A DNA stretch of 64,000 nt from Cannabis sativa (GCF_029168945.1 NC_083610.1:52655429-52719428), one strand, 5' to 3'. Counted from the stretch's first letter, positions 34,157 through 46,329 are shown. Notes: generated by a model from the sequence alone, not told the origin. A program made the numbers and translations.

Positions 34157-36370
34157 GGCACATTGTGAGTAAGGATGGGATCAAGGTGGATCCGGGAAGA
34201 TTGAATCCGTCGTGGATTGGCCGAGACCGAAGACAAGGATGTAAATCGAAGCTTCTTGGGATTAGCTGGGTACTACCGTAGGTTCGTGGAGGGGTTCTCC
34301 AAAATTTCAATGCCCCTAACCGAGCTTACAAAGAAGAATCAGCGATTTATCTGGTCAGATAAATGCGAAGCTAGTTTTCAGGAGCTGAAGCAGAGATTGA
34401 TTACTGCTCCGGTGCTAGCTTTGCCTTCGGACAAGGAGAAGTTCGTAGTCTACTGTGACGCATCCAAACAGGGTTTGGGGTGCGTATTGATGCAAGCCGA
34501 TCGGGTTATCGCTTATGCCTCCCGTCAGTTAAAGGATTATGAACAGCGATACCCGACTCATGATTTAGAATTGGCCGCAGTGGTTTTTGCACTGAAGATT
34601 TGGCGGCATTACCTGTATGGAGAGAAGTGTGAGATCTATACCGACCATAAGAGTCTCAAGTATTTCTTTACTCAGAAAGATTTGAACATGAGACAAAGGC
34701 GTTGGTTGGAATTAGTGAAGGACTACGATTGCGAGATCCTCTATCATCCCGGAAAAGCCAATGTAGTGGCCGATGCCCCGAGCGTAAAGGGTCCCGGGCA
34801 AGTAGCTAGCATGGTTCGCATCTCACCCTGCCTAGCTGAGGATATGGTTAGATCCAGCATTGAGTTTGTGGTAGGTCAGCTTCACAACTTAACGCTGCAA
34901 TCTGATCTATTGGAAAGAATAAAGGTCGCTCAGATGACAGATCCGGAGTTAGTGAAGATCCGAGATGAGGTATTGGCTGGTCAAGCCAAAGACTTTTCGA
35001 TGTCAGATAGTGGAATGCTTTTGTATAAAGCCAGGGTTTGTGTTCCGAACAGTGTGGAATTGAGGAACGAGATCTTTGAGGAGGCTCATTCTACCCCGTA
35101 TTCTCTACATCCCGGCACCACCAAGATGTACCAAGATTTGAAACCGTACTTCTGGTGGAACGGTATGAAGAAGAATTTGGTAGAATTCGTATCGAGATGC
35201 CTCAGTTGTCAGCAGATCAAGGCTGAACATCAGAGACCAGCAGGGTTGTTGCAGCCTCTAACCCTACCAGAATGGAAATGGGAGGATATTACGATGGATT
35301 TTGTGGTCGGGTTACCTAGGACCACGGGTATGTATGATTCCATCTGGGTAGTGGTGGACCGATTTACGAAATCTGCTCATTTTCTGTCGGTTAGAACAAC
35401 ATTTTCAATGGATCAGTTGGCAGAGTTATATGTCAGGGAGATAGTGAGACTTCACGGGGTACCGAAGTCTATAGTTTCGGACAGGGATCCGAAGTTCACC
35501 TCCAAATTTTGGCAAAGTTTGCAACGGGCAATGGGTACGAAGCTAAAATTCAGTACAGCATTCCATCCTCAGACAGATGGTCAGTCCGAAAGGACAATTC
35601 AGATATTGGAGGATATGTTGAGAGCCTGTGTTATGGACTTTGAGGGTTCATGGAGTAAATATCTACCGTTGATAGAGTTCTCTTACAACAACAGTTATCA
35701 GAGTACGATAGGGATGGCACCCTATGAACTGTTGTACGGTAGGAAATGTAGATCCCCTATCCACTGGGATGAGACAGGGGAGAGGAAATACCTAGGTCCA
35801 GAGTCAGTTCAGCGGACCAATGAGGCAATAGAGAAAATAAAAGCTAGAATGCTTGCCTCGCAGAGCAGACAAAAGAGTTACGCAGATCCGAAACGCAGGG
35901 ATGTTGAGTTCCAAGTAGGGGAACATGTGTTTTTGCGGGTATCTCCGATGAAGGGGATTAAACGTTTCGGGAAAAGAGGCAAGTTATGCCCTAGATTTAC
36001 AGGACCTTTCGAGATTCTCGAGAAGATAGGTCAAGTGGCATATCGGTTAGCATTGCCTCCAGCCTTATCAGCAGTGCACAACGTATTCCATGTCTCCATG
36101 TTGAGAAAATACGTTTCAGACCCCTCTCATATACTCAGTTATGAGAGTCTTCAGCTTCAGCCAGACATGTCATATGAGGAACAACCAGTGCAGATCCTGG
36201 ATAGAAAGGATAAAGTCCTTCGGAATAAGACCATAGCATTGGTCAAGGTTCTCTGGAGAAACAGTAAGGTGGAAGAAGCCACCTGGGAGCTAGAGTTAGA
36301 TATGCGAGCTCAATATCCAGAGTTATTCAGGTTAGATTTCGGGGACGAAATCCTTTTAAGGGGGGAATAG
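34157..36370 (+). pseudogene. RNase H-integrase-chromodomain part of element A polyprotein
   Basis: From 34217 a 717-codon frame is open, but it begins with TTG and its first ten or so residues are out of the normal frame; family-like text starts at [12 protein letters not shown] (about 34246). Domains: RNase H (VYCDASKQG, residues about 77-85; [10 protein letters not shown]); integrase His/Cys zinc domain ([20 protein letters not shown], about 297-340); integrase core with catalytic residues in MDFVVGLP (Asp about 360), VSDRDPKF (Asp about 420) and TDGQSER (Glu about 457); and a C-terminal chromodomain-like fold ([20 protein letters not shown], about 670-700). Chromodomains of this type direct insertion to modified chromatin. 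Without a start and with the preceding frameshifts, it is probably not translated with the gag part. Confidence 0.9.
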
Positions 36371-36371
36371 T
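36354..36371 (+). other. Polypurine tract of element A
   Basis: TTTTAAGGGGGGAATAG immediately before the 3' LTR, the usual start of plus-strand synthesis. It overlaps the end of the pol frame. Confidence 0.85.
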
Positions 36372-38590
36372 TGTAAAGCCCGCTTAGTTAATTTGGAAAT
36401 TAGCAGTTGTTTATGTTAATTATGAAATTATTTATAGCTATTTAAATAATTTATTACTGTTATTTATGGAATTCAGAAATGCATGATTATGTCATCAGTA
36501 GTTTTTATATTTCGCATTTCCGGTGTCCGGTATTTTGGAACTCGGCGTTTGGCTCAGTAGAAATCACAACTTAGTATGTTAGTAATTTGGGGACGGGTTT
36601 TAGACATTGGGAATGTCGGGAATGGCCGGGAATTTAGAATTTCCCAAAAATACCCTTTAGTGATTTTTATGTGATTTTAGAATGGAGGGGCAAAATGGTC
36701 TTTTTGCCCCAATGACTTTTTGTCTTTTAGTGACTTGTTTATTTGAAAAATAAATGTTATTTGTTTATATTTTTGGCTGAAGTAAATGAGTTATGTGGCT
36801 TTAGTTTATTTTCCAATTTTTACTAAATTTGGCTAAGTGTTGAAAAGAAAGAAAAATTCAAGAAAACACTCTCCTTTCCTCTCTATTTTCGGCTGAAGCA
36901 ATTGGGGTGCATGAATTGATTTTCTCTTTGATTTCCAAGCAACTTTCATCCATTCTTAAGATCCTTTGCAAGCTAGGTTAGCTCATCTTCTTCCTTTCTT
37001 AAAATTCTTGAGTTTTGATGAAAATATGAGTAAATGCATGTTAATTTGTATGTTGTTGCTGCTGCTTGTGATTGTTGTTATTTTTATGTTCAAAATACTG
37101 GATTAATTATGTTTAGTTAGGTTGGAAAGCATGCTAGATAGGTTGTACAAAGCTTGAAAATTTTCTATGCAAAATGTGTGATTTTGATGAAATAGTATGT
37201 AATCTGTTACTATGTTGTTGCTGTTGTTCTTGTATGTTTCCAGAAGCTTATTCATGCTTGTTTGAGTAGAATTAAATAGGTTTGGATGCATGTTAGTGGA
37301 TTTAACCAAGTTTGAGTTTTGGAACTCAAAGCTTGGTCTTTAATGGTGATTTTTGTATATGTGGTTTCTGGGTGGTTTTGATGCTTTGGATTTGTTCTAG
37401 GGATAGTTTAGAATGTGTCCGGAAAGTTTGGGACCAATTGGGGTTGAGTTGGTCGAGTTATGAGATTTTTAGTTGGCTGCCTGCGAGGAACCGGAATTCC
37501 GGTTGTGCATCCGAAATTCCGGATGGGGGTTCAGAAATTCCCAGAACCGGAATTCCGGTTGGGGAATTTTTCCGAACCCTAGTTTTCCTCGTTTTTAGGT
37601 TTTTAGGGGTATTGCCATGCTTTTTATCGATAGGGAAACTTTTAGTTCCAAGTTTTAGTCCCCGGGAAGTGATTTAGCGTGTCACTTATAGCGTTGTGAT
37701 TTTTATGGTTTAGGAGCCGCAATCCGCCACTCGCCTTCGGGCCCGGTCGGGTTGACCGCACACCCGAAATCGGAATCCGTGTAAGATTAGTATAACAAGA
37801 TGCATATGTAGATTACATGTTTAGCGTGCATGTAGGAAGCCCGCTAGATTACATTAGATATGTATTTAGGCTTCGAACCATCCAACCCCCGTCACGTCTG
37901 CATGTGCCGGAGTATGGCCAACGGCGGAGTATGACCGGCTCGACCGATCAGCCGACACTTGGTTGGTGGTTCGGTGCTATTGACCTATCCCGTCGGTACA
38001 GCCGGAGTATGACCAAGAAATGGAGTATGACCGGTTCGACCGATCAGGAGGATACTTGTCAATAGTACCGTCCCCTGAACGTTCAAAACTCAGTACCATG
38101 TTGGACATGGCAGTAGTGGCTCGGCACCATGTTGGACATGGCAATGGCGGGACTCGGCATCGTGTTGGACACGGCAGTCAGTTTTATGTATGATATTATT
38201 ATGCTTTTCTTACTGAGTCTGTCGACTCACAGTTTATGTTCATGTGTAGGTAAAGGCAAGGCTGTAGCTGATGGACCGTGAGCGAGCTTATGAGATTGTA
38301 CATGTCGGGGCGGTTAGGCCTGGAGCGTACGATCCTCGGGACAGCACGGCTGAGATTTTTGTAACTGTCGTTAGACGACTTTCATTTTGATGTAAAAGTT
38401 AATCAGTTAAAACGTTTGTAAATGATTTTATAAATCGGGATCCCGAGACTTTTATAATATGGTTTATAAGTTTAATTAAAAAGCAAAATTTTAATTAATC
38501 ACGTTTTTCCATAAACCTCGTTGATTAGCAACGAGCTGCACAGTACGTTTAAAAATCACGTAATACGCCTAAGATAGTTAGGGTGTTACA
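36372..38590 (+). repeat. 3' LTR of element A (2219 bp)
   Basis: The first roughly 1.0 kb matches the 5' LTR without a difference I could see. Differences then cluster in about 37410-38270, and the last roughly 300 bp are again the same. One palindrome (CAACCGGTCTGCCGGTT) is missing. Confidence 0.95.
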
Positions 38591-41590
38591 AGCCCGAGAT
38601 TGACTAAGTTGAATACTTCTTATTAAATTGACATCCCGTTCGTCAAACATATCATTAAGAAGCTCAACATCCCAAGAACGCTCCCCCGTTATCATCAAAC
38701 TAACCACAGATTGATCCACTAGGCCCGGATTAGAGGACAAAACAAAAGGATTAGAGTCATTGGGTAACCAAGGATCATGTAAAATGCTAACCGTGTTACC
38801 ATTAGCAATAGCTCGTCGAGCTCCTTGTTTTACAAGATCTTGAGCTGCCCAAATACTTCGCCAAATAAAACTTGGGTTTTGTCCTAGTTCAGCATTCAGA
38901 AAAGAACCATGAGGAAAGTACCTTGCTTTGTAAATTCTCGCCACTAGAGAGTCTTCCATAGTAAGCAAGCGCCAACCTTGTTTGCCCAAGAAAGAAAGAT
39001 TATAGTCACGGAGGTCGCGAAAGCCAAGACCACCAATATCTTTATGCTGACAAAGTTTCTTCCAACTTATCCAACTCACTCCCCTACTAGAAGAATTTGA
39101 TTGGGACTTCCACCAAAACTTCGCCATCATTCCTTCAAGGCTCGAACAAATTTCTTGGGTTAAAAGAAAAACACTCATTGCATAGCTTGGTAAGGCTTGC
39201 GCTACTGACTTAATCAAGACTTCTTTGCCAGCTTTTGATAAGAACTTAGTCTCCCAGCTAAAATTCTTCTTCTTCATCTTATCTTTCAAAAAACCCAGAA
39301 TAGCATTCTTATTTTTCCCCATGATACAAGGAAGCCCCAGATAGAAACTATCATCAGAGGCCGCATTTAACTGCATGAGACCACATAGTCGATCCCTCAC
39401 AGCCGATGCAACATTTTTGCTAAAGAAAACAGATGATTTAGCAAAATTTACCTGCTGCCCCGAAGCTGACTCATATTGTTGAAGAAGGCGAAGAACATTT
39501 TGAGCTTCATTGTCATTGGCCTTACAGAACACATAACTATCATCAGCAAAAAGCATATGAGACACCACAGGAGCACCCCTAGCCACACGACAACCAGTCA
39601 ACCAGTGTTACCGCTCAAACTGTTTCAATAACAAAGAGAGACCCTCCGCACAAATCAAGAACAAGTAAGGCGACAGTGGATCTCCTTGTCTCAACCCTCT
39701 GGTAGGAAGAATAGGCCCCATAGAATGGCCTCCATGAGTAATATTATATGAAACTGAAGTAACACAGGACATGATTAAGTGAACCCAATGGCGATGAAAG
39801 CCCATTCGAAGCAACATATTCTCAATAAAGTTCCACTCAACTCTATCATATGCTTTACTCATATCAAGCTTGAGAGCCATAAAACCATCCTTCCCAACTC
39901 GCTTCCTTTTCAAATAGTGCATAATCTCAAAAGCAACCATTATATTATCCGATATCAATCGACCCGGGAGAAAAGCACTTTGATGATTAGAAATTACCAC
40001 AGGCAAAACATCTTTAAATCGATTCGCTAAGACCTTCGAAATGATTTTATAAAGCACATTACATAGGGATATAGGCCTCAAATCAGACATAGACTCCGGA
40101 TGTTTTTTCTTAGGAATAAGCACAATATTAGTATGATTTAACTCTCTTGGAAAAGAACCAATAACAAAGAAATTCTTAACAAGAGTGATAAGATCATTAC
40201 TTACAGTGCTCCAACATTTTTGATAGAACCCCGGGGTCATTCCATCAGGACCCGGAGACTTGTCGGGATGCATTTGGAAGAGAGCACGACGGACCTCCTC
40301 ATCCGTAACCGGTTCCAGCAACCGATTATTGTGTTCACTAGTGACAGCCGAAGGAACACACTGAAGAACACCATCATCATGCACGGCATTGGCAGTGAAT
40401 AGCGAAGAAAAATAGTCCACCATAATCGAAGGAAGACTTCCATTCCTATCCACCCAAACGCCATTTGCATCTTTCAACCTTTGTATCGAATTTCTGCGTC
40501 TTCTAGATGAAGCCGAAGCATGAAAATATTTAGAGTTACTATCCCCTTCACGCAACCAAAGTTTCTTGCTTCGTTGTTTCCAGAATATCTCTCGTTGCAA
40601 AAGCACCTTATTCAGCTTAGCCGAAGCAGTGTTAAAGTTCTCAAGAGACAAAGCATCACGCCCCCGTTTCCAACGTTGCACTTCCAACTTACATTCTTTA
40701 ATTCTCTTAGGAAAATTCCCTGAATAATCCTTTCCCCACCGCCCAAGAACCTCACCACAATTCTTAACCTTTGCCATGATTCCACTCGATGCATCATTAC
40801 CCCAACAACTTTTTACAATCTCAAAAAACAATGGTTCTTTCAACCAAGCATTTTCAAAACGAAACACATGATTTCTAGCAACCACCACTTCATTAACCAA
40901 CACCAAATTTAAAGGAGTGTGATCCGAAGTAGATACTTCAAGATTAAAAAGTTTGGCTAAAGGAAAGAAATCTAACCAAGATTGGTTCACCAAAGCACGA
41001 TCAATACGAACTTCCACCCATTCCGGTTTGCCACGGCTCCGTTCCCAAGTGTATGGGTATCCATACAACTCAAGGTCATGTAGTCCACAGTCCACCAAAG
41101 TGTCATTAAAACCATCTACTAACCATCGGGGATAAGGGTTACCACCCTTTTTGTCCTCTTGGGAAGTAACATTATTAAGATCACCAATTATACACCAAGG
41201 CAAAGTAGACTTACTTTTCAGCTCCCGAATTAAATCCCAAGTTCGTTTCCGCAAGTTTCGATTCGGTTCACCATACATTCCCGTCATCCGCCAATGACCT
41301 TGATCATAACCACATATTACCACATCAATGTAAGACACCCCATACTCTAGAACTTGAACATCCTCCTCATCCCGCCATAAAAGAGCAACCCCACCACTCT
41401 TCCCTTGACAATCTATGGCCAAAGCACCCTCAAACCCAATCGCCACCCGAACCTTCTCCACCACCTCCTTCTTAGCAAGTGTTTCACATAAAAATAAAAA
41501 ATTGGGCTTCTTTTGGACCACAAGATCCTTCAAGAATTGTTGAGCCCATGGGTTCCCAAGCCCATGGCATTTCCAAGAGATAACACTCAT
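38591..41590 (-). pseudogene. LINE ORF2, N-terminal part: endonuclease and reverse transcriptase
   Basis: The ATG at 41588-41590 overlaps the ORF1 stop (ATGA). Domains: apurinic-type endonuclease (residues 1 to about 230, SWKCHGLGNP at the start, GDLNNV about 134, SDHTPL about 224), which nicks the target; then reverse transcriptase (about 430-720) with KSPGPDGMTPGFYQKCW, LDMSKAYDRVEW, GLRQGDPLSPYLF and the catalytic FADD (about 680). One in-frame TAA at 39608-39610 after KQFER splits it; the frame continues unchanged to the A insertion at 38596. Apart from that stop the 1.0-kb and 2.0-kb open stretches look intact. Removing A and one AGCCC copy would keep the frame, so the stops are point changes. 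Confidence 0.92.
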
Positions 41591-42798
41591 GATGATGGGT
41601 GGGCCTGCACACCAAGGCCCACCTGTGAATCGTTTTTTGTCCCAACAAGCCCATCATCTCCACTTACACTCTTAGCCGAAGCTACCCCTTCACCATGCAG
41701 TGCCACGTCACCATGCACTACACCCATCCTTGTACGTCGCCTCTTGCTCTCCAACAAAACAACCAAATCTTCATCATCATTACTCTCCTCATCAGAAGCC
41801 AAACTTTCCATACATATTACTTTCTTCTTTTGCCCACTTTCCATACATATTTCTTTCTTCTTTTGTCTCCCTAAGATCATGGGATTATGATCACCACTAT
41901 GGTCAACACAATCAACATCCATGATCTTAGGAGAAACATTAACCTCAGGATTCTCACCAGCCCGACGATCGGCACGGCCTCCAGCCACCACGCCACCATC
42001 CAACTCAGTCCGAAGCCATTGAGAGCCCACCCCGTAATTTTTTCTCCTCATATCCGCACGCATCGCAACCCCATACGGCTTCACCATTTGCTCCACAGAT
42101 TGTTCGAATCTTTTCGGACATGAACGCTCCGAGTGGCCAATGATTCCACACACAAACCAAAAAGTAGGGAGATGTTCATATTTAAAGTTTGCCCAAATCC
42201 ATTCTCCATTCTCCTTACAAAGCTTCATTCTTCTCTTTAGAGGCTTAGCAATATCAATCGTTGTACGAACACGTAAGTATTCACGCCAAATGCCACTGAA
42301 ATTCTTCGGATCGGATTTGATATATGTGCCCACATAACCGCCAGCACTACGAACCACTATCTCAAGCATGAAACCCGATTTCAAATCATGTATTTGAACC
42401 CAAAAATCAATCTTGTGTAGCGGCACTACCTTCGGATCTTCACCTTTTTTCAGTCTATGGAACACAAGCGGACATCGATTAAATGTCCAAGGGCTGCCAT
42501 CGATGACAGTTTGAACATCAATTTCATGAAAGAATTGAAATAGATATCTATTCGGGCCCAATTCTTTGATGAAAACACCCTTGCCAGGTTTCCAAAGTGA
42601 GGCCATCAAGAGCCTCATCGCATCAAAGTCCACCGGCCTTCCCGTAAGAAATCTCCCAACCAAACACCACCGATCATCGAATAAAACATCCTCAGCCTCA
42701 TCATCCCCCCCAATCAAGACTCCTTCCTCCTCATCATCCAAGCTTATCTGAGCGTATTGCTCGTTCAAATCGAAATCATGTTGACTACTAGACGCCAT
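41587..42798 (-). CDS. LINE ORF1 protein (DUF4283-type, CCHC zinc knuckle)
   Basis: The first true ATG is at 42798 (MASSSQHD), giving 403 residues. The open frame extends three codons further upstream only through a TTG. The N-terminal acidic stretch (DDEEEG) is followed by the DUF4283-type domain of plant LINE and gag-like proteins (about residues 40-190, LVGRFLTGRPVDFDAMRLLM, FFHEIDVQTVIDGSPWTF). Then comes a zinc-knuckle-like segment CGIIGHSERSC (about 220-230) and a basic, low-complexity tail. ORF1 proteins bind the element RNA and act as chaperones. The frame is uninterrupted and ends in an ATGA overlap with ORF2. Confidence 0.9.
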   Translation of the reverse strand: MASSSQHDFDLNEQYAQISLDDEEEGVLIGGDDEAEDVLFDDRWCLVGRFLTGRPVDFDAMRLLMASLWKPGKGVFIKELGPNRYLFQFFHEIDVQTVIDGSPWTFNRCPLVFHRLKKGEDPKVVPLHKIDFWVQIHDLKSGFMLEIVVRSAGGYVGTYIKSDPKNFSGIWREYLRVRTTIDIAKPLKRRMKLCKENGEWIWANFKYEHLPTFWFVCGIIGHSERSCPKRFEQSVEQMVKPYGVAMRADMRRKNYGVGSQWLRTELDGGVVAGGRADRRAGENPEVNVSPKIMDVDCVDHSGDHNPMILGRQKKKEICMESGQKKKVICMESLASDEESNDDEDLVVLLESKRRRTRMGVVHGDVALHGEGVASAKSVSGDDGLVGTKNDSQVGLGVQAHPSS

Positions 42799-42892
42799 GA
42801 AAATCAAGAGACAAAAGAAAAACCTTAAAAACTTGAGAGAACTTTTACCAACATGTCATACGACAAGACTTTCTTTTTAGGAGAAATATAAT

Positions 42893-42908
42893 ATTGAGGA
42901 AACATTTT
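42893..42908. repeat. Target-site duplication of the LINE (5' side)
   Basis: ATTGAGGAAACATTTT, one mismatch from 28034-28049. It places the LINE 5' end at 42892. Confidence 0.85.
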
Positions 42909-43505
42909 ACTTCTTTTTTTTCCTGTTGTTTATCGAGTTCTTCGGAAACTAAATGTAGTTAAAGCTTAGAAAAGATAAATGATAATAAATAATAAACAGA
43001 CAGATTTTTACGTGATTTAGGCGTTGAAGATAATTAGTCCACGAGTTTATTATATTGGCCTCTTTGGGCAAATGTTTATGAAATTATAAGATGCTCACAG
43101 TGCTTCTCTTCAGAGAGAGTTTACTTGGATTTTTTGTAGAGTGATTATAAGTAAGAAGTTGTTCTCTCTCTTCTTGAAGAAAAATAGAACTATTTATAGG
43201 CAGACATGGGGTAAAGAGCATACCCTTTACCCACCTAGGATTTCGTACTCCATACGCCACCAAGGTCAGTACTACTAAAGGACGATCTGACCATTGGCTG
43301 GTAAGAACCTTCTTCATCGTGTGGTGTACAGCTGCTTGTGAGGACTTTTGTGCGCGCACTACAATGATCTAGCACGGGGGACAAAATTTGATCCTGTGTT
43401 AGAAGAAGGTGTAACCGTCTATGGAGAGATTTTTGAAAGATGTTGATGTGGCCAACATCTACAAGACCTTTATCGTGCTCCTGGTCCTTTCCTAAAGGAA
43501 GTTAC
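42909..43505 (-). repeat. Old LTR-like fragment, minus strand
   Basis: The minus strand has a TATA box (CCTATAAATA at 43191-43200) followed by a pyrimidine-rich transcript start and, near 43010-43030, CGTGGAC...CACGTAAAAA-type text seen at the 3' end of many Tat-type LTRs. The LINE sits at its inner end and a solo LTR interrupts its outer end at 43506, so neither boundary can be seen. The frame at 43084-43359 is not a gene. Confidence 0.4.
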
Positions 43506-45403
43506 TGTTAGAAATTATTTTACCAGGATCTTAGATCTACTCACAAGTATGTTGATTAACACCCTAAATATGAACTTCTAAAACGATTATGAAATAAAAA
43601 CATATAAAGTATTAGAAACCTTACATTGGGTGCAGCGGAATTAAATGTCTCCTTCCGTTCAGATCTCTAACCCTTGTATCCTTTCTGTCGCAGAGTATTA
43701 TCAAGATCTGAACCTGGATCTCTTTCTCTCATTCTTTAGTGCTTAAAACTCCTTCTTGTTGAATGTCTTTCTTCACGATCCTCACTATGATTGAGGTATC
43801 ACTTGCTGTGTGTGGGCACTACTCTAATCACTAAGTAGTTCGAAATTTCAAGGAAGAAGAAAGAGAAGAAGTGGCGGCTAGGGTTAGAGAGAGAAGGCTC
43901 AGGTTTTTCTCTGAAGGAAAAAGTAGAAAGTTAAGTGTAAATTTCCTGAAGCCTTCACTATCTATTTATAGCATTCCACTAGGGTTAGGTTTGAATTATT
44001 TGGCATTAAAATAATGAAAATATCATATGAAAAAATCTATAAAAGTGGCCGGCCCTAGGCAATGTGGAATTGGGCCTCATTTTTTGCAATTTTGCAGTTT
44101 TATCATTTCTGCATCTCATTTTCTCAAAAACGCCAATTTTCTAATTCAACCATTTAAATGTCAATTCTAACTATTTAATAACTATAAATAATTATTAAAT
44201 AATATTGTCATTTATCATATTTATTAATTGAACCATACAAAGTATCCTAATTAACAAATATGCCCCTAAAACTCTTTCTTTACAATTTCGCCCTAACTTA
44301 GTGAAAAAGTCACAAATAGACAGTCTAATTTTAGAATTATAATTGATTAATAAAAACCAATTATATGAGTCTTACAAACAATATTATCTCAATTAGTGGG
44401 GGGACCGTGGGTCTATATAATCGAGCTTCCAATAAGCAAATCAAGATTTTATAACCTAAATTCACTGACTTATTAATTCTTCGTTGAATCCACGCATAGA
44501 ACTTAGAATTGCACTCTCAGTATATAGAATGCTCTATATGTTCCACCATATAGACACATCATTAGTTATCCATTGTTATAATCCTAATTTGATCAATGAT
44601 CCTCTATATGAATGATCTACACTGTAAAGGGATTAGAATACCGTTACACCCTACAATGTATTTTATCCTTAAAACACTTAACCCCGTATAAATGATATTT
44701 CAGCTAATGTGAAATGTGTACTCCACCTTTTATTTTCGTTTGGTCAAGCTCGAAGGAGATCATCCTTTACTTACTATTCGCCAGATAGAAGCTATAGATT
44801 CCATGTTTATGTTAGCGCTCCCACTCAATTGCACTACCATGTTCCCAAAATGTACGTATCACCCTGACCCAAAAGTAGGCTTAACTAACAAATCAAAGAA
44901 CACGAATAGCCTCTCGAGATTGAGCCTAATTATATCAGGATTAAGATCATTTGATCTAGGATCAACTAGGCGATATTAACTTGAATAGATATTACGGTAA
45001 GTTTAATAAATCTAAGTCAAAGTTCAATATCGGTCCCTTCCGATGCATACTCCATGCATCCAACCTGAGCTTTACTTTAACCAATGCTCTGGAAAGAACA
45101 TAGCACTTCTCCAAATGCAAGTAAACTCTGTTGTAGATTATCATATCAGTAAAACCCCGTGTCTGATAAATCTAGGAAACTTTATTCACATAGTCATGTT
45201 TACTTTCCAAAGTGTTGACAGCACAATAAACAGGATCAAGTATGTGAAAAGGGTTTCAGATGAATTTATAAATCAAATTGACAAGCAATTGATAAGATGA
45301 ACCAAAACATACAAATGAATGAAAAATACTTTTGTTTCTTTATTGATGTGAATAAAATGGATTACATTGAAATGGAGTTTTATTTAGGGCATAAAACCCA
45401 ACA
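43506..45403 (-). mobile_element. Solo LTR of the C family, minus orientation
   Basis: TGTTAGAAAT...CCCAACA, 1898 bp, matching the reverse complement of C's LTRs throughout. Perfect 5-bp duplication GTTAC at 43501-43505 and 45404-45408. TATA at 43973-43980 (minus). No internal region, so the rest was lost by recombination between LTRs. Open frames at 44716-44979 and 45043-45300 lie within it. Confidence 0.95.
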
Positions 45404-46329
45404 GTTACTCCTAGAGGTCATCGCCTCTCGTTATCTTCCAGGTTCGGGAGACGTTCCTTTTCTTAGCTACCTCAAATAATTATTGTCGTGGCTATATTCT
45501 TCCCCTCAATCATGCCACGTGTCTTATTAGTGAAAACTTGTTTAATATTTACCCCCTAAGCTTTCAAGATCCTTTGGATCACGGGAGCTTGCTATTGTTT
45601 TCGGTGTTGACCATTGACACGTGCTAAAGATTTAGGTCGCGGATACACCCCCACATGAGCTGTATTCTACTGAGCGTACATACAACATTTACTTCCTCTT
45701 GCGTGGTAACCACGTGACATTTCAAGAAGTATTTCTTGCCCCTTTTCGCGCGTGGCAAGGTGTGTTTAGCAAAAAAGGTGGAATGCAACTGGCAACTAAA
45801 TGACGTGCATAAAAGGACCTCAACATTTTTGTGGGTCCCAGGCTGATCGTACGGGACTTCTCATCTCCCTAGCTGTTAGATCTATTGCAAGAATTTTGAA
45901 CCGTTGATCTTTCATAGGCATGTTCTCTTTTTGAAATATAAACCGCCTTTGGTGGTGTTCCTTTTACTCCATTTACTCGAAGCTCTATTTTTTCTCTGCA
46001 ACTTCTTTTTCTTTTCCAGACATCTTTTGCATGCAAGAAGCGTTAGATGATTTGATCCAACGATTACTCGTCATTTGGACAAAACTTTTCCCAGACATCG
46101 CACCCCTTTGATTGGACCATCGAAGTTCTTCCTTAGGGGAAACGTTTGATTTTAAGGTTAACTGCGACCGCTACATTGACTAGCTTTCGAGCTTTTAGGC
46201 AGGCTTTCTTGACACGCCACTTAACCCTCCTGATTTGACAAGTAAGTGAACTAACCCCTTGTTTGAGTTTTTGGCATAACACATTTAGAGCAAAAGGTTT
46301 TTTCTTAGGTTAGGGCTAGGACTGTTCGC
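45404..46329 (+). other. Promoter and leader region of decayed gypsy-type element H3
   Basis: No coding. A TATA-like AAATATAAACC at 45935-45944 is followed by a pyrimidine-rich leader, arranged as for a plus-strand transcript leading to the gag-like fragments at 46330 onward. Whether 45404-45900 belongs to the minus-strand LTR fragment or to H3 is not clear. Confidence 0.35.

Larger units (their letters stand above)
29162..38590 (+). mobile_element. Element A: recent Ty3/gypsy chromovirus (Tekay/Del-like)
   Basis: LTRs lie at 29162-31402 and 36372-38590. The perfect duplication AGCCC lies at 29157-29161 and 38591-38595. Primer site, gag-pol and polypurine tract are in the expected order, for a total of 9429 bp. 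Much of the two LTRs is identical, so the insertion is young and later than the LINE it splits. It would be near-autonomous but for a short cluster of frameshifts in pol. Confidence 0.96.
28050..42892 (-). mobile_element. Full-length plant L1-type LINE, split by element A
   Basis: Minus-strand element with a short 5' leader (about 94 bp), ORF1, ORF2 and an A-rich 3' tail (minus strand ...TTCAAAAAAAATAAAA, at 28050-28070). A 16-bp near-perfect target duplication, ATTGAGG(T/A)AACATTTT, flanks it at 28034-28049 and 42893-42908 with one mismatch. Subtracting element A and its duplication leaves about 5.4 kb, a normal length for such elements. Untruncated plant LINEs are less common than 5'-truncated ones. 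Confidence 0.92.

Noticed and set aside
34217..34245. Start of the second element A frame as a separate gene
   Set aside because: The first codon is TTG and the first residues are out of the family frame. It is the continuation of one polyprotein after local base losses.
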